A DNA stretch of 64,000 nt from Pithys albifrons albifrons (GCF_047495875.1 NC_092467.1:24757066-24821065), one strand, 5' to 3'; counted from the stretch's first letter, positions 48,483 through 63,000 are shown. Translations and numbers: made by a program. Notes: a model not told the origin generated them from the sequence alone.

Positions 48483-50329
48483 TTTCTTTTAAGCTACTGG
48501 CACAAAACAGCTTCCTATACCACCACACCATGTATGGACTTCTGCGATCCATAAAGGGGTAAATTAAGAAACACACCTCTCTCCTATGGCACACACCATT
48601 TAGAGACATGCGAGCAGGTATTGGTATCAGTGGGTTCAGAGCAGTGGGGTCTGGATGACCATCACCAGGCTGTAGCTCTGCCAGCAGATATGAGGAAGCA
48701 CTACTCACCTACTACAGCTGAGTGAATACCTGATGGGGCAGGACAAGAGCTAGACAGAGGCACCTTAAGACATGGTTTAGTGCTGTTTAATTTTGTAAGT
48801 CACTGAAATTGCACTATTTCCCTTTCCCATCCCGCGTACAGACAGTGCAGGTGGGAAAAGCTGCCTTGAGCATCAGTGGGACCCTGCTAACTCCTCACAC
48901 AGCAGACTGATGCAAATGAGGTAAGAATTAAACACAAGGCACTCAGCTATCATTACTACCAGGATAATGTGGAGTTCTGATGAAATCTGACATGCTCTTT
49001 AGCAAGACGTGTAAAGCTGAGAAATCATAAAGGGCTGTTGAAAGCAGACGTTGGTTTACAAGACCACTTTTCCAGTCCCACAGATGTGGTCAGAGCCAGA
49101 TACTCTTTCCCTCATCATCTTTTAGTTTGCTTTTTGTAACACTAACATTTCATGTCTTCCACAGAGATCAGGGACTGCATGTATGTTTATGTGCCCAGTG
49201 CTACATAAACACACAGATGTAAGGGATTTGTGTCTCAAAGAGGACAGAGGAATGGTGATAAACACATTTGACAGAGTAGGAAACTGTGGTGGAGAAGCTT
49301 TCCAGGGTTTGTGCATCATCCAGAGACACAGCACAACAGCAAAAATGCTGTGAACATTGCATCCCACCCCATCACCCAGGGGACTGGCAGCCATCAGCTG
49401 TGCACTCAGCTTCTCTAAGGTCTGCAGGAGATAAGGGTTTCACTCTTTTTCTCACTAAATCATTCGTAAAAAGAGAGTAAGGACTGTTAACCTGTCTGTG
49501 TGAGGAGCCACTGTTTGTCTATTCTTGTGCAGTAGAAGTGGTGCCTAGAATTATTCACCACCATTTTAAGCAAATTGGAAAAAATAGTCTGTGTATCCAA
49601 TATCCTGAAGATCAAACAGTGCAATAAGCAAACCGGCATTTGAGGCTGAGGGTAAGAAACTGCAGCTGGGAGAAAAGCCTGGCCAGCACTGATTTGACTG
49701 GGAGGTCAGTGCTATAGCAGACTGTGGGGGAAAGATCTGCAGGACTTAGTGAAGCCAGGGTGCATTTGCAACAATTTTCTCATGCCCAGCAAGTAAGAGA
49801 TTGCCCTAAAAAAATTGCTATGTGTTTGGACACAGGATGAATTCACCAGCTGTTTTCTGAAAAACCTAAAATGCCACAAACTTGATTAAGAAAGAGAAAG
49901 AAAAATAAATAAACCCAACTAACAGAAAGTCCTTGAATGCCTCTTCCTGTGACTATTTAAAAGGAGTGAAATTGTGTCCTCTGAATAGAAGGTTCCCCTT
50001 CATCATTTACATGTGCTCTCTAATTGATCATTAGTTTCTCTAAAAAAGGACAAGGGTTGATGGAAGCATTCCCCTGGCTTTCTGGTCAGATGAGGACTAA
50101 ATGTTCCCTACCTCCTCAGAGACAGGAATGGGGATCTGAGCTTCTGCTTAGCATTTATTTTCAGTTCTGACCTGCAGTCCCTGCCCAGCCAACACACGGT
50201 TTACCTTCAAGGAAGAAAGCCCCTTCCTAATGACTGTTGCTGGTTTTCATGCAGACTTGCTTTTCCCATCTCTGCTCAGGTTCTGACTCTGCACACTCCC
50301 ATCCCCTTCCAATTACAGACTGAACTGTG

Positions 50330-50640
50330 TTAGCAGCGCCATGCAGTAATTTTACCGTGGGATCACACAGGCTGGGAGCATACACACAGCCAGCTCTAGA
50401 GATTCAGCTAACGAGAGGCACCTCGTTAAGTACCTCGGAGAGAGCTTTCAGCTGATGTGTTTTCCTTTGCACTCGAGATGGGCCCGGAGCACTCACATGG
50501 AGTGCTGAAAGGAGCCTGCTCACAACTGCTACCTCATTAAATGCAGTAACTCAACGACTTGCCACATCTGATGGTCTGTCAATAACTAAGCATGCCCCTC
50601 ATTACTCCTTGCTGATCCTTTAGCCAGACTTTTAACCACC
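50330..50640. promoter_or_regulatory. Candidate conserved non-coding element
   Basis: Repeat-free sequence has scattered retained CpGs (AGCGCC, TACCGTGG, AACGAG, CTCGTTA, CTCGGAG, CTCGAGATGGGCCCGGAG, AACGACTTG) in moderate GC. It includes the small dyad TAACGAG/CTCGTTA with a 6-nt spacer at 50409-50428. CpG retention without high GC suggests an unmethylated regulatory element. No open frame or splice structure supports an exon. Confidence 0.33.
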
Positions 50641-53600
50641 ACCTTGCTGTCCTCTTTCCTCCACTGAAATTATTGGGGGCACTCCTTGTATGTGCCCCCA
50701 GCCTTCCCCCCCTGCTACTGCAGCTGCCAAGCTGCCTACTAGATAAATCAGCGCTGCTCTGGCAGGGAAGAAGCTCATCAGATGGTCTCCAGCATCTTCT
50801 CTAGGGCCTCCATCCTCCTGAAAATCTTCAGCTTACCAAGGGCACCACATCTCTGTCTCCAGGCTTTTGCCAGCAGCTTGCCCACAAGGAATCTGATCCC
50901 TTAGCTATGCCAGGCACTGCTCAGGGCATTCCCAGGCACAGAAGGATCACAGGCTCACCTGGGTATTTTTTACATTTAAACCCATTTTATAAAATTGGAG
51001 GCAAATGCTCCCCCCATCCCTAACTCACCTGGGAGGAATCTTCTGTTGGCTCCTCTGCATGCTCAAATGAGTGCAATTTGATGCTGGGTGGATTGAAAGT
51101 ACACTGGTACTTTCCTGTGAGATTTTCTGCTCACTGCTGGGGCTTGTACAACACCTACTCATCTCAGTGGGAAATGGTATATGCTTCATAGAAAGAGCAA
51201 AAAAGCCAAAGTACTGAGTATGTGCAGTTCTCAAGCAGTTCTGTATGCAACTGCAGCTTATTCCTGATTCAATAACATGGTGATCTCAACTTCTGGAGAG
51301 ATGGATTAAATCAATGATTAATTTAAAGTAATTTATACCTTTTATAACCATTCAAGACTGTTTCCTAGGCCTGAGACCTGCAAGCCATGCTGGATCAATG
51401 CCTGGAAATCTTTGAGCATTATTTCAGGTGTAACTATTTATCCTCCATAGCACAGCAACATCCTCATTGCTAAGGAAACAGTTCTGTCCTTGGCTCAGCC
51501 AGATTGCTGTTTTCTGGCATTTTGGGTCCAGTTTATGGATTTACTCCTTCCAGGAGTCATCCAGCAGGTCTGGGGATGTACAAGTGCAGTACATGCAGAG
51601 ATGCTTTTATCATCTAACTCATCCCTGTGGCTCCTCTGTAGCTGCTTCTGTACAGCCTTAGCCTACTCTTGACAGAGAGACAAAGACCAGGGTCCCCAGG
51701 GTACACAGCTCCCTGCAGGCAAACACTCAAGGGGTTCTGGAGCAGCCCAGAGATCAAGAGGCACTTGCAAACTCAAGCATTCCTTGCATTTACCATGCAA
51801 AAGAGTTTTGGTTGGTTTTTTCCTCATCAGATTTTACTCAGCTCCACATCACCCACAACACAGACCAGGGATTTCTGCACCAGACTGGGACTGAGAAAAG
51901 GTTGTTGTGACTTAGGAAATGAGGAGATCTGCTCTTTTCTTCCTACCTCTGCCCTGAATCCCACATGGCACCTTTGGAAGGACACGATCTCTCTGCACCT
52001 TGCTCACCTCTTTTGCAACACATGGCTAGTTATATTTTGAGCCTCTCAGTCTCCCTGGTTCATCAATTCAGCCATAAGCTCTCCTGCTCTGCACCTTGCT
52101 TCAAGTCTGCAGTCATCTGAATGACCAGAGGAATAGAAACAGCTGCAGAGGGACTGAACTGATGATGACCTGGTTTTATAGATATCACAGAGTTGACTCT
52201 AATACACCTGAGTGGCAGAAGTGTCTGTATGGGGAGGGAGGAGCAGAAGAATTGACTGCAGGAGAAATAAACATTAAAAAAATTAATGCAATACAATTTC
52301 CCCAGATAGCACTTGACTGGCTAGTTATACCACAAGTGGCGGGTTTGTTAGAAAGCATTCATAAAACCTGCAGTATAATCCAGGAGAATTCATAGGAAGT
52401 ATTACACAGGAATTTACAGGTTGGCTGCAGTTTTAAACTCTCAGTATTGAGGCTCAGTTCCAGAAGACAGATGCTGGGGTGGGCTGGAAGCTCTGTCGGC
52501 TCTCCAACACAGGTAGGAGGAGAAAAATCAGAGAGAAAAGCCTCCTTTGGGGTCACAGGAATCTCTGTGGGACTTAACATTATGCCAGTAAGGTACTGGA
52601 GCATTTGAATTGGTTGCTGGTCCCTCCAAGGCAGAGAGAATTGCCCCACACATTGATTCAGGTTTGGATCTGGCTTTTTCATTTACTAGAGCACAAATCA
52701 AATGGGTGTTTTATTTTAGCCCTCCCAACTGTACCCCCAGTCCTTGTGAGAGCAGGAGGCAGGACACATAAAGGGCAGGAACAGCACATTCCCAGCACAG
52801 AGCAGAGAAGAACAGACAGAGAAACAAAAGCAAAGCAGGAAGACACACAAATACACACACATGAACAGCACCATGTGAGCCTCACTTCTGAAGGAAACCT
52901 GGCAAAAAAAAAAAAAGATAATAATAAAATAATATGCAGATCCTTGCTAGCTGGGCCCAGCAATAGGCATGTGCATCTGCCCAGGCATGTCAGAGCTCTG
53001 CTTCTGTGACTCCCCAACTACAGGTCTGTACCAATGAGCAGCCAGGGTCAAATTTACTGTGCAGGGTATGGGATGAGGGAGAGGTGATGCTCCAAGCCTC
53101 TGCCTCATTTTGCATTGAGCAGGGGTCACCCAGGCACCTGCCCACACCATGGCTGCATCCAGCCCCACTGGGCATCCAGCTGATCCCTCTGCAGCAAGGT
53201 GGAGGGAAGGGAGGGAAGTCAATGTAAAGGATGGAGAAAAATAGCAGTAGTCAGCCAAGAATTAAATACTCTGAGAAAGTGCCAGCAACCACCCCTTCTG
53301 CTTGTTATCATTCCTTTTCCATTTGCTTTTAATTTGCTCAACCTATAATTTGTTAAACAGGCTTCCCAGTAGGTATAATCTCAGAGCTGACTGCTATGCA
53401 GGTGCTGCTTCTAGCCTGGAGCAGAGAGAAACATATCAACATCAAGACAGCCATGGCCAGGAAAGCTGCTGATTTCACTGAGAAGATACTAAAGATAAAC
53501 TCTGTCCTGATTCCTGTGGCTGAAATGGCATTAAAAATCACAATGCAGACAGAACACTACTCAGACCAAAGATTAAATATGATGTTAACAATGCAGGGAC

Positions 53601-54342
53601 ACAAACTCAGGGGACTTTCTTGGAACCCAGAGAGTCCCAATTTTTCAAGGCAGATAGCTGCCTCTCTTTTCTGTATTTGCAGCCCAGCACTGGATAACAT
53701 GGTTCCTTGAGTGGACATGTGAGTAGCAGAACCAGGCAGAACTGATCAGAAACCTCTCAAACCCTTGCTGCACCAAGAAAATCATACAAGGTTCCATCCA
53801 AAACATCTTAGGTACCATGAATCTAAGCTGATTTTCTTGCAAAGACTGGATGCCTACTATCCTCCTAGACTGATTAAGAATTGGCATCAGGTCCCACAGC
53901 CTGCTGAAATGTGGATTAAGCAAGGCAGAGCTCCCAGCTTTCCAGCAGAGACCTTGGAGCCTGGAGATGGATACAGAGATCCCAGAGAAACATCAATCCT
54001 TAAAAAGCCACTGAAAGAAACCAGAGTCAACACAAAACCCACAGACATCCCAGAGAAGATACAAGGCCTGAGAGCATGCAGCTCACCCAAAAACATGACT
54101 CCAAACTGAAATCTGTCCTGAAGAAAAAATGGATTTTTAAGCTTACTTTAGGCACTCAAGGACAGCTGCAATACCCAAACATAAATAACAAAAGCTATTT
54201 GGCTGCTTAGATAATTTTTGATGGGAGAGAAGTGGCATGATGAGACCAGAACGCTCATCAGTTTGTTTGGAAAAGGAATCCACAATAAGGTATCAGCTTC
54301 TGACACCTGCTAAATCTTTATTTTCCCTTCTGAGTGCCCATG

Positions 54343-54388
54343 GACACCCAGTGAATGTTATGGGTTAGACATCCAGTGTCTGGGTGTC
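54343..54388. repeat. Inverted repeat, 9-bp arms
   Basis: GACACCCAG (54343-54351) and CTGGGTGTC (54380-54388) are separated by 28 nt. The spacer itself carries a related 'gacatccagtgtc' copy. It is a small local duplication or inversion with no known role. Confidence 0.45.
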
Positions 54389-57002
54389 ATTTGGGTGTGA
54401 AGGACAGATTGACTTCAGATTGCTTTGTAAGATGAGCCCAAGCCCCCACTTTCCTCTGCTTTCTTTTGCTTTCCGTAAAATTCCCTTGGCTAGTCAGCAC
54501 CATTGCAAGGTAAGCTGTATTTTTGACCCTTTTGAAGACATTCTTTCTAGCTGTTTTTGGAGTGCAGTCCCACATCTCCAGCACCACAGGCCCCAACTCT
54601 GGCTCTGGGACCACAGCAAGGCTGAGTGGAGAAATGTGCCATAAGGCAGAGGAAGACTTTGTGACTGGTTTTGGTGACCTGCCACTAGAAAGCAGAAGAT
54701 GGAAATGGATATTCATCACCTGCTGTGCTGAACCCTTTGGTCACTGATTCAGGAAGCAGGAGCCCTTCCCAAGACTGCAGCTGACACATCCCACCTAGAA
54801 AGCTCTAACTTTGCAAGCAATTATTTCAGGATGAAGATGAGCTGCTGTTTCTCTCTGTAAGTCTTAGAGCAGTGTCATCCAGTGTTATTCACTCACTCTC
54901 CTGCTTTCATCTGTCATAGGAAGCAAACATCAGCTCTCTGAGGCCAGACAACTTCCACTCAGGTTTCACAATCAACTAATTATTGCAAAGGGTTAGGAAA
55001 TAGAAACCAGCCTGGGATCATACCAGACCTGGGCCAGGAAAGTTCTCAAGTTCATCCGCTGTAGTTAAGCTGCCTTTCACAAGCTGAACAAGAAAGATTA
55101 CTCAAGATAATTGTTATTGCAGCTTTGAGCCAACAGAGACAGCTTGTACTGGGAAGCACAACACATTGTGCCTGAGAAAACCTGCTGTAAGCATTAGATT
55201 ACATTTGCTTGGAAAGGTATTAGGCTGAAAGATGGAAAGACTCAACTTTGGGCCACCAAACAGCAGCAAAACAAAGAGAGAACTCAATGTCACTGGAAAT
55301 GGGGAAGATTAGGCAGAGCAATGTGGAGTGTGGCTGCACAAAGTCTTTTAGAACTGCTAAACCAGTGCTGCTGGAGGAGTTGAAGAAAGGGGCTGCAGCA
55401 GTGAAGGACAGCATGCAGGATAACAAAAACATCTTGCGACCTGCTCCCTTGCTTCTGATGGGCAAGGCCAGGTGGACATGGCCACTGTGGTCAGTGCAAT
55501 TGCATCTGCTCTTCAGCGCAGGATTCTGTCTGTACAAAAGGTGCTGACAGGCAACTCGGATGTGCCACTAAGGACCTCGTCTTGGGCCTCTTTTACATGC
55601 TAAGATGAAGAGGTTTGTGTTGGATCTCACCACAAGGCTGTGGCAGGGCTGAGGACTAAAACTCCTCTTTTTCCAACCATTCTCCTTCACTAATACCATA
55701 CTGATAAAATCTTTCTAGTCATTTTCTGTAACAAATCATATACCAACTGATCTGTCTGAATCTGCAGCTTGTATACACATAGAAAAGTATACATGTACTG
55801 ATCTTATTAATGTATCAAGCTCACCTTGGGGCAGCAGGAAAGTTCTCAAAACCCTTTTCCCAGCCCGAAAATCTGTGATGTCCAATCTTCCTCCTTAAGG
55901 TCCAAGCTGGGAGGCAGCTTGGTTTTCTCATTCTAGCAAGACAAAGATGCAACACCAGTACAAGATCAGGTGCTGAAGACAGAAGGCAAACACAAGCATT
56001 GCTGACCTGCACACAGTATACACATTTCCTTCCTACATCAGCTTTTGCTAATTTTACAAATGGCCTTTTATTAAAGAGAGATTTTATTTCAGGTTTTACT
56101 AGAACTGGCCCCTCCTCTTGTTTCACCTTTTGCATTAAAGATGCTCAGAGCAGAAGAGGAAGAGGTTCTCTAATAGGTCATAAGCCTTCAGCCAGTCTGA
56201 AAGACAGGTTGCCTTCTTACAAGTTTTAAAAGAAAACAGGCTGCTAAGCAGACAGAGAGAAATGCTTTTGCCGAAGAAAGGGCAACAGTTGGTTACTGTC
56301 AAGTGAATCTAGATAGAAGACGAGAAGGTCTGGGCCAGGGCAGATTGAAGCTGCTCTGCAAATGCTCGGTGCTAAAACAGCCAAGTCAATTGCATCACTG
56401 TGAGACAGGAGCTGGCACAGCTACCCCTGCATTCCCTTCAGTCTCCACAATGCTTTCTGCAGCCCCCATAAGGAGACATCCAGAACTCTGCATCCTTGTA
56501 AGAGTGCTTAAGAGCCCATAAATAGAGCACTTGTGTTGAGACAGCCCACTCCTCCCACTTACACTGCCAGCAGCTGCCCTCTCCTACCCTTGGCAAGAGC
56601 AGTGCAGAATAAAGGACCTTGCCCCTTCAGAGATGGTGCCTTGTTTTAGTTATCAGCAGTGAGGACTAGGTGACTGGGAAGGAGGAAAAAACCAACAAAA
56701 CAGCAGTGAGATCTTTATGAAACTTACAGCAATACTTTCCATGAAATGCTTGGGGGTTGAGCTGAGCAGGAGGGGAGGAAAGGAGGAGAAACAGCAAGGT
56801 CAATAAACAATACAGCTCATCCCTGAAGCCAGGAGGGTTCTTCCCAGTCCAAGACTCATCCCAGACCATATAGAGGAGCACAACTTTATTACAGAGTGAA
56901 AAAGTGACAGTCCCATAGTATAAGGTAATGTGAAGACACAGGGTAAGATCCTGAAGACTGAATGTCACAAATGAAACAAGAAGACAGAGGAAGATTAATT
57001 AT

Positions 57003-57062
57003 CCTATTTCCTTTCTTGAAATGGGAGGTAAACTGAGGCACAAAGCAGTTCAGGACAGACAT
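57003..57062 (+). mobile_element. Possible MIR SINE core remnant
   Basis: The words 'tcctatttcctttcttgaaa' and 'tgggaggtaaactgaggcac' followed by 'aaagcagttcagg' resemble the MIR core 'cccattttacagatgaggaa' to 'actgaggcac'. The match is short, so this is a weak call. Confidence 0.3.
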
Positions 57063-59435
57063 CTGCGTGCATGTCTTACATTAGGGGTGCTAGAGATGCT
57101 TCATGCATCAAAATCTCTAGGGAAACAATCCAAAGAAAAGGAATATTGCTTTCGGCAACTGCATTTTTTAAATAGAGTGTTTTATTGCATTTCAGTAATC
57201 ACAGCACGTATGTTCTTGCGCTGTACAGATTTGGCCCCTGTCAGTCCTCTCTTTTCTGTCCAGAAATAAAACAATGGGGAAAATCTCCATTCCTCTCTGG
57301 AAACATTCCCACAAACAGCAGTACAACTTTAATTAACATAATTAGCACTCATATTATATTCTGTTCTTACAGCTGTGACAACACAGTCACCTCAATCTAT
57401 ACTGCTGCCTCTCTGGTCTGAGCTGGGACATTTTGTCCTTTTTCAGCAGGTGATGCCACCACCCTAAAGGAAGTTGTTCCCAGTGGGTTATCCAGGGGAA
57501 AATCAAGACAATGAATGAAATGAAGTTTCACAAGAGCCTGTGATTGCCCATCCCAATTTTAAAAAACCTTCTTAGATCAAATCCTAACCATGCTGCTGAG
57601 AAGCCACAAGACATTTCCAGCTCCCTGAAGTGGACAAGCAGGTGCCATAGTCTGCATCTCTGGAAGAGGCTGCAAGAAATCCTGAGCTGAGCTTCCAACT
57701 GGGAAGACTGAGGTGTGCTATCAGTAAGGTTCAGGAATTGCTAGACAGATCAGCAGAAAGATATTGATTTTTACAAACAAGTCAGATACAGAGGGTCACT
57801 GTTATTTCCCACATCTCCTTTGCAAAACACTCTGCCAAGGTCTGTGGGTTGTTCAGTCTGTGACTGAACTAGATACCTAATGCCCTTAAGGATAGCAGAT
57901 TTTTCAGAAAGTGGAGGTTTTACATGCGTTTGTTTGAGTGACAGAGGCAAAAAGTGGCAGGAAACAATGGATAGGAAATGTTGGTGGAAGAGTGGGGAGA
58001 AAGGCATCCCCCAGACCTTCCCTTTTCACGTTTTCATTACCATCAGGCTCCCAACTGTGCTCTTTGCACTGCAAGACATAATTTTGGGAACTGTGATAGC
58101 TCTGGAATAAATTCTGAGAAAGGACCAAGGATGCAGATTGAAAGACAACATGAATATGTGCCCAATGGGCAAGAACCTAAAAGACCTATTATCCCTGTGG
58201 AGTGCACAGACATGCAGCAGCAATCATTAACTGCAGTCAAGTGTATTATCTCTTCATGTGCTCTCCTCCTGTGGACCTGACAATTTGTCTCATCCTACAC
58301 CTTCAAACATCCAATAGCTGGGAGATGCAACAAGTGAGATCTTGCACCACAAGACATCATTAGTCTGACTACATCCACTCAAGGCTGTTTATTTTTCTTC
58401 AATACAAAGCAGAAACATTTAAAACCTTGATGTACTGTCATGAGAACAAGTGAACCAAAAGCCCAGCACATCTGACAGTTCCTCTGTTTGGCGCACTCTG
58501 CTAACTCATGACCACTGATATTATGTGACAATTCTCCCTCTCATTATCAATTACTAACTACGCATATAATACACTTTGTCTCCTCACTGATGCTCTTTGA
58601 GATCCTAGCTTTTCCCTTTCCCCAGGGGGCAATTATACCTTTCACAGCCTCACTATCCCCCAGACCAGAGGTTTTTCATCATCCTCCTGCTCTTCGTTTT
58701 TAAAGTAAGAAATTGAAATGAAAACTATATTGTTTATACCAAGAGATGGTGGCAGCACCTCTGAAGCTTTTATGAATTACAAAACGTCGAAGAGGATAAG
58801 CCTGCTGAGAGGGAACAGGGAGATGTCACTTGCTGTCACCAGAGGACCTCCTGGGAACAGCTGAACCCTGAGTGTCCCAAAAATTAAGAGTGTAAATTGA
58901 TATGTGCTCCTTTGCTTCACAGAATCTGCGTCATATGAGGCTGGGGTAGCTGTTACCACAGTAACTAATCTAATCTTTATTTTAATTTTTGTTGTAGTCA
59001 GACCACAACAGACAGGAAATAACTATGCTCAGAATTGGAGCAATTGTATGTGCAAACACATGAACAGAAAACATGTAATTGCATACACAGCTGTAATTAA
59101 ATGTAAAAAAAAAGTTTTAAAATGGAGAATACATTTTTTAGGGGAATAGAACCAAATTTGACTCAATCTCAGAGACACACAGAACAGAGATAGCTCTATG
59201 CAGACATTGTGTTCAGTGTAACTGAGCCAGTCATCACACAAGGACAGTGTACTACTTCTATAGCTTCTCTTTGGAGCAGTGCCTTATCCCATCCAAAAAT
59301 GCCTCTCAGCTCATTCTCCTTCCCATGAAGGCTTCTTATGGAGAAGAAACACAGGAAACTCTCAGCTGTGTCCTAATAAAAAAGCACTGATATCATCCCT
59401 TAAGCATGATCCCAGGGATCCAGGTACCTGGGTAG

Positions 59436-60026
59436 TATCCCAGTTTTGGCTGGGACAGAGTTAATTTTCTTCCTAGTAGCTGGTATAGTGCTGTGGTTTG
59501 AATTTAATATGAGAATAAATTTGATAACACACTCATGTTTTAGTTGTTGCTAAGCACTGCTTACACTAAGTCAAGGCCTTTTCTGCTTTCCCTCCAGCTT
59601 CACTAGCAAGTGGGTTGGGGGTGCATGAGAAGTTTGAAGAGGACATAGCCAGGACAGCTGACCCCAGCTGACCAGAGGGACATTCCACACCACATGGCAT
59701 CATGTTCAACATATAAAGCTGGGGGAAGAAGGAAGGGATGATGTTTGGAGTGATGATGTTTGTCTTCCCAACTCACCCTTACACGTGATAGAGCTCCACT
59801 CTCCTAGGGATGGCTGAACACCTGTCTGCCCATGGGATGTGGTGAAGGAATTCCTTGTTTTTCTTTGCTTGTGTTCACCGCTTTTACTTGGCACATTAAA
59901 CTGTTTTTATCTCAATCCATGACTTTCTTCACTTTTACTGTTCCAATTCTCCCTCCCATCCCATATGGGGAGAGCGAGTGAGCAGCTGTGTAGGGCTGAG
60001 CTTCCTGCTGGGGTCAAGCCATGACA
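59436..60026 (+). mobile_element. Solo LTR of an avian endogenous retrovirus, plus orientation
   Basis: This is an LTR of the same family as the minus-strand copy at 16 kb. It starts TATCCCAGTTTTGGCTGGG (the canonical TG is mutated to TA). It carries the 'ttaattttcttcctagtagc' block, a TATAAA box at 59712-59717 and an ATTAAA signal at 59895-59900 followed by 'ctgtttttatctcaa'. It ends '...gggtcaagccatgaca'. Neither flank shows a primer-binding site, polypurine tract or retroviral coding sequence, so it is a solo LTR. No clear target duplication remains. Such LTRs bring promoter and polyadenylation signals and can be reused by host transcripts, but nothing here shows that. Confidence 0.88.
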
Positions 60027-63000
60027 GTGGTCCCCAGTTAGGTACCACCTTAGGCCACTGCCACCACCACAGGCTTGTAATATGACAAGTTAGATTTTTC
60101 CTGCTCTGAACTGAGATAGTTTTCACGAGATCATCAGAAAAGCTCAACTATTTAACATCAACTTTGCTTTGTCAAAGAGCCCTTTTAAAGTGACTCTTTT
60201 CAAGCTGTTTCTTGTTTTCTTGTTGTTTTCTTTTACCTGGAGAGCAGGATTTTCCATTAAGAGATCCCAGACAGAACACCAAAGTCTGACACTTCTGCCA
60301 TCAATCCAAATGTAGAAGGCAGCTTGCAAACTTACAGCTTAAGTACACAGCACAGAGCAAAACTCACCACCAGCAGGACCCACTCTGAAATACCCTGAAT
60401 CAAGAAAAACATCAGCTAAAATTCAGCTTGTCTTCTGAGCCATGAGACTTTAGGAGGGTTGTGTCATGGGTGAATAAGATAGGAAAGAAAAATGGAATAA
60501 GTGGTCTTCTTTACATTTCATAAAGACAACAAACATCTGTCCTTTGCTGACCACAGAGCACACATGAAGTCCTTTAGGTGCCGATTGCCAAAGGCTGGGA
60601 GTTGCCAGCAGGAAAAGGACAGTAATTACATGTCTTCTTTCAACATCTCCTCCTGGCCACTGACAAAAAAAGGATCCAGCTGCAAAGGATTTATCATGAC
60701 CCAGAACAGCCCTCCCAATAATAAGCAAGAAGCCAAGATGTTCCAATGTCCAATTTAGAGGATGATGGGATTATGAACCTCCCCTTCAGCTATTACCAAA
60801 CCAGACCCCTACCTTGGGGGCCAAATATCTTGTTAGCACAGGAGGAGGCAAGACAAAACTACGAAATAACAGGTTCCCTAAAGAAGAAGTTTTGCTTTGA
60901 AGCAGTGACTTTATATGGGCAGATGAGAGAGGTTTAGAGAGGGATGGATATTTGTGCCTGGAACAAAAACAAGTAGAGGAAGCAGCTCAGTAAATTATAT
61001 GGGTTTAGGTATTTTTAGTAATGTAATGCAGCAGCAAGAGGAAAACAAAGAAGAGCAGGAAACAACAGAAATCAGTTCAGCTTCAACCAGATATAATGGG
61101 ATCACATTGGTGTGTGCATCAGTGCAAGCTCCTGGTCACTACCCTTATGGTCAGGCTAGAATAAACCCATTACTATGACCCCACTATCTCACAGAAAGCC
61201 TAAGCCCAGGGTGGGACTGAGAACACCCAAATCCCATGGATTTTAATCACACCCCACTAAGATATGTCCTTCTTAGTCCATCAGCTCCTGGTTGCTGCTG
61301 CAAACCCTCTCATCACCTCTTATTGCAAAAACAGCAGCTGCAATTAATACTGTGGAGATACTTTCAAATGCTCAACTTGGTAGCCATCTGGCTTCACATC
61401 ACACATATCCCTGCCAGGCAAAGCAAAAGAGTTTTTTTGTCTCCTGCCACTAATAGCTGAAGGATGGACTAAGCAAGATTGATGTGAAACAGGAGATAGA
61501 TTATAACTGAGCAAGAGTCAGAGAGAGAGTGCTCAGCTATACATCCATGCAAACAAAAGGGGATCTGTCTTCCAGAAGCAACAATTGTGAGTTTGCATTC
61601 CCTGAGGATCCATTTTGAACAGTGCTCTGTGAGCTCTCAATCATTTGTTTTGTCTGTTTTCCTCAGTTTTACCTACCATCATCATTTTTGCTCATCTCAG
61701 TTACCCTTCTCCAGGCTTTGAGTGCAAACAAACACAAGAAGTCAGGTCTGTAACAGCTCTAATTTGATCCAGTTCCCTTCCATATAGCAAGGTTTATTTA
61801 ATTCAGCCTTGTGTCTTCAAAGGACCCTTTAATAGCAATTACAGGCCAGATGAGTGGGATTTTAATTTCGAATAAAGCCAGGCTAGCTCAGTTCAGAAAT
61901 GCCAAATTTTGCCCAGCTGTGCCATTCAGCTTAGAGTTCTGCACTGTGTGTAAATGCTGGCAAAACAACAGGAAAGAAATGAGGAAACAGACTTCCTGAG
62001 ATCAGAACAATCCCTTGAAACCATGTTTGTACAGTACATATTATGAATAGGGACCTTTGTCATATATGGAGTTTTTAGATATCCATTTTAAGTTAATATT
62101 TGAGATAAAAGTCTCTACCAAATTAAGCATCCCATCCTACAACCACTAGTGAGAATTTTGCCCCAAGACCTAAGATGAGTATCTTCCCTGCATTGCAGGA
62201 AACATCACACAATTAACAATGTTGAACTCAGATGCAGCACTGGGTGTAATTTTATTTAAGCTGCAGAATGTCACATGGCAGGAATTTGAGATGAGAGTTC
62301 TGGTCTCAGGCAAGCTGCTGGCTTGAGGGAGGACTTGTCTGAGCTGCATCTCCTTGCATTTCTGCCTGATTCCTCAGTTATGGCAGTTACTGTCCTACAA
62401 AGGAGATCAGGGACCTTGCAAAGGTCCTCCCAAGTGGGACTCTTCAGGCACCCAAATCTGCTGAACCCTGCTCTAGTAAGCAGAGATGAGGATCCAGGAA
62501 AGGACAAATTCAAGGAGGAACAATAAACAAATGTTTGTCTGAAACATATCAGGGTGAATATTGATCTGAACAAACTCAAGCCAATGTGATCTTAATGCCA
62601 TTTAAAGGTGGATTAAGCAATGTGCAAAAAGGCATCACACATTTATTTTTTTAAATCCCATCTGTGTCACTGGAGCTGTAAAACATCCAGTTTAAAAAAA
62701 AATAGTAGAGTTGGCAAAGAAAAAAACAACAAAATTCTTTCTGTACAAACCTTTATTCACAAAAACATGGCAAGAAACAGAACTGCCAACTGCTACACCT
62801 ACACTCATCCTCTGAATTAGGTTTTTTCATCAACTTAACACCCTTTCTCCCATACAGCTTTCCTGCTTGCAGATATTGAGACAGAATGAGGTTGCAAAGA
62901 GATTTCTATTACCATCACTTCCTTCCATGCACATTTCACTTTCCCACTTTGTTTTCCAGTGCAGGGCTTGGGTTTCTTTTATTCTGTTTATTTTTTTCTT

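Larger units (their letters stand above)
48483..59435. other. Intergenic DNA, no gene recognised
   Basis: Single-copy DNA with many short incidental open frames (up to 134 codons at 52605-53009 plus). None has a recognised domain or splice-bounded structure. A 13-A run followed by AT-rich sequence lies at about 52903-52940. Further specific items are listed separately. Confidence 0.45.

Noticed and set aside
59436..60026. Possibility of a complete endogenous provirus
   Set aside because: Neither side of either LTR has a primer-binding site, polypurine tract or retroviral coding similarity. Both copies are solo LTRs.
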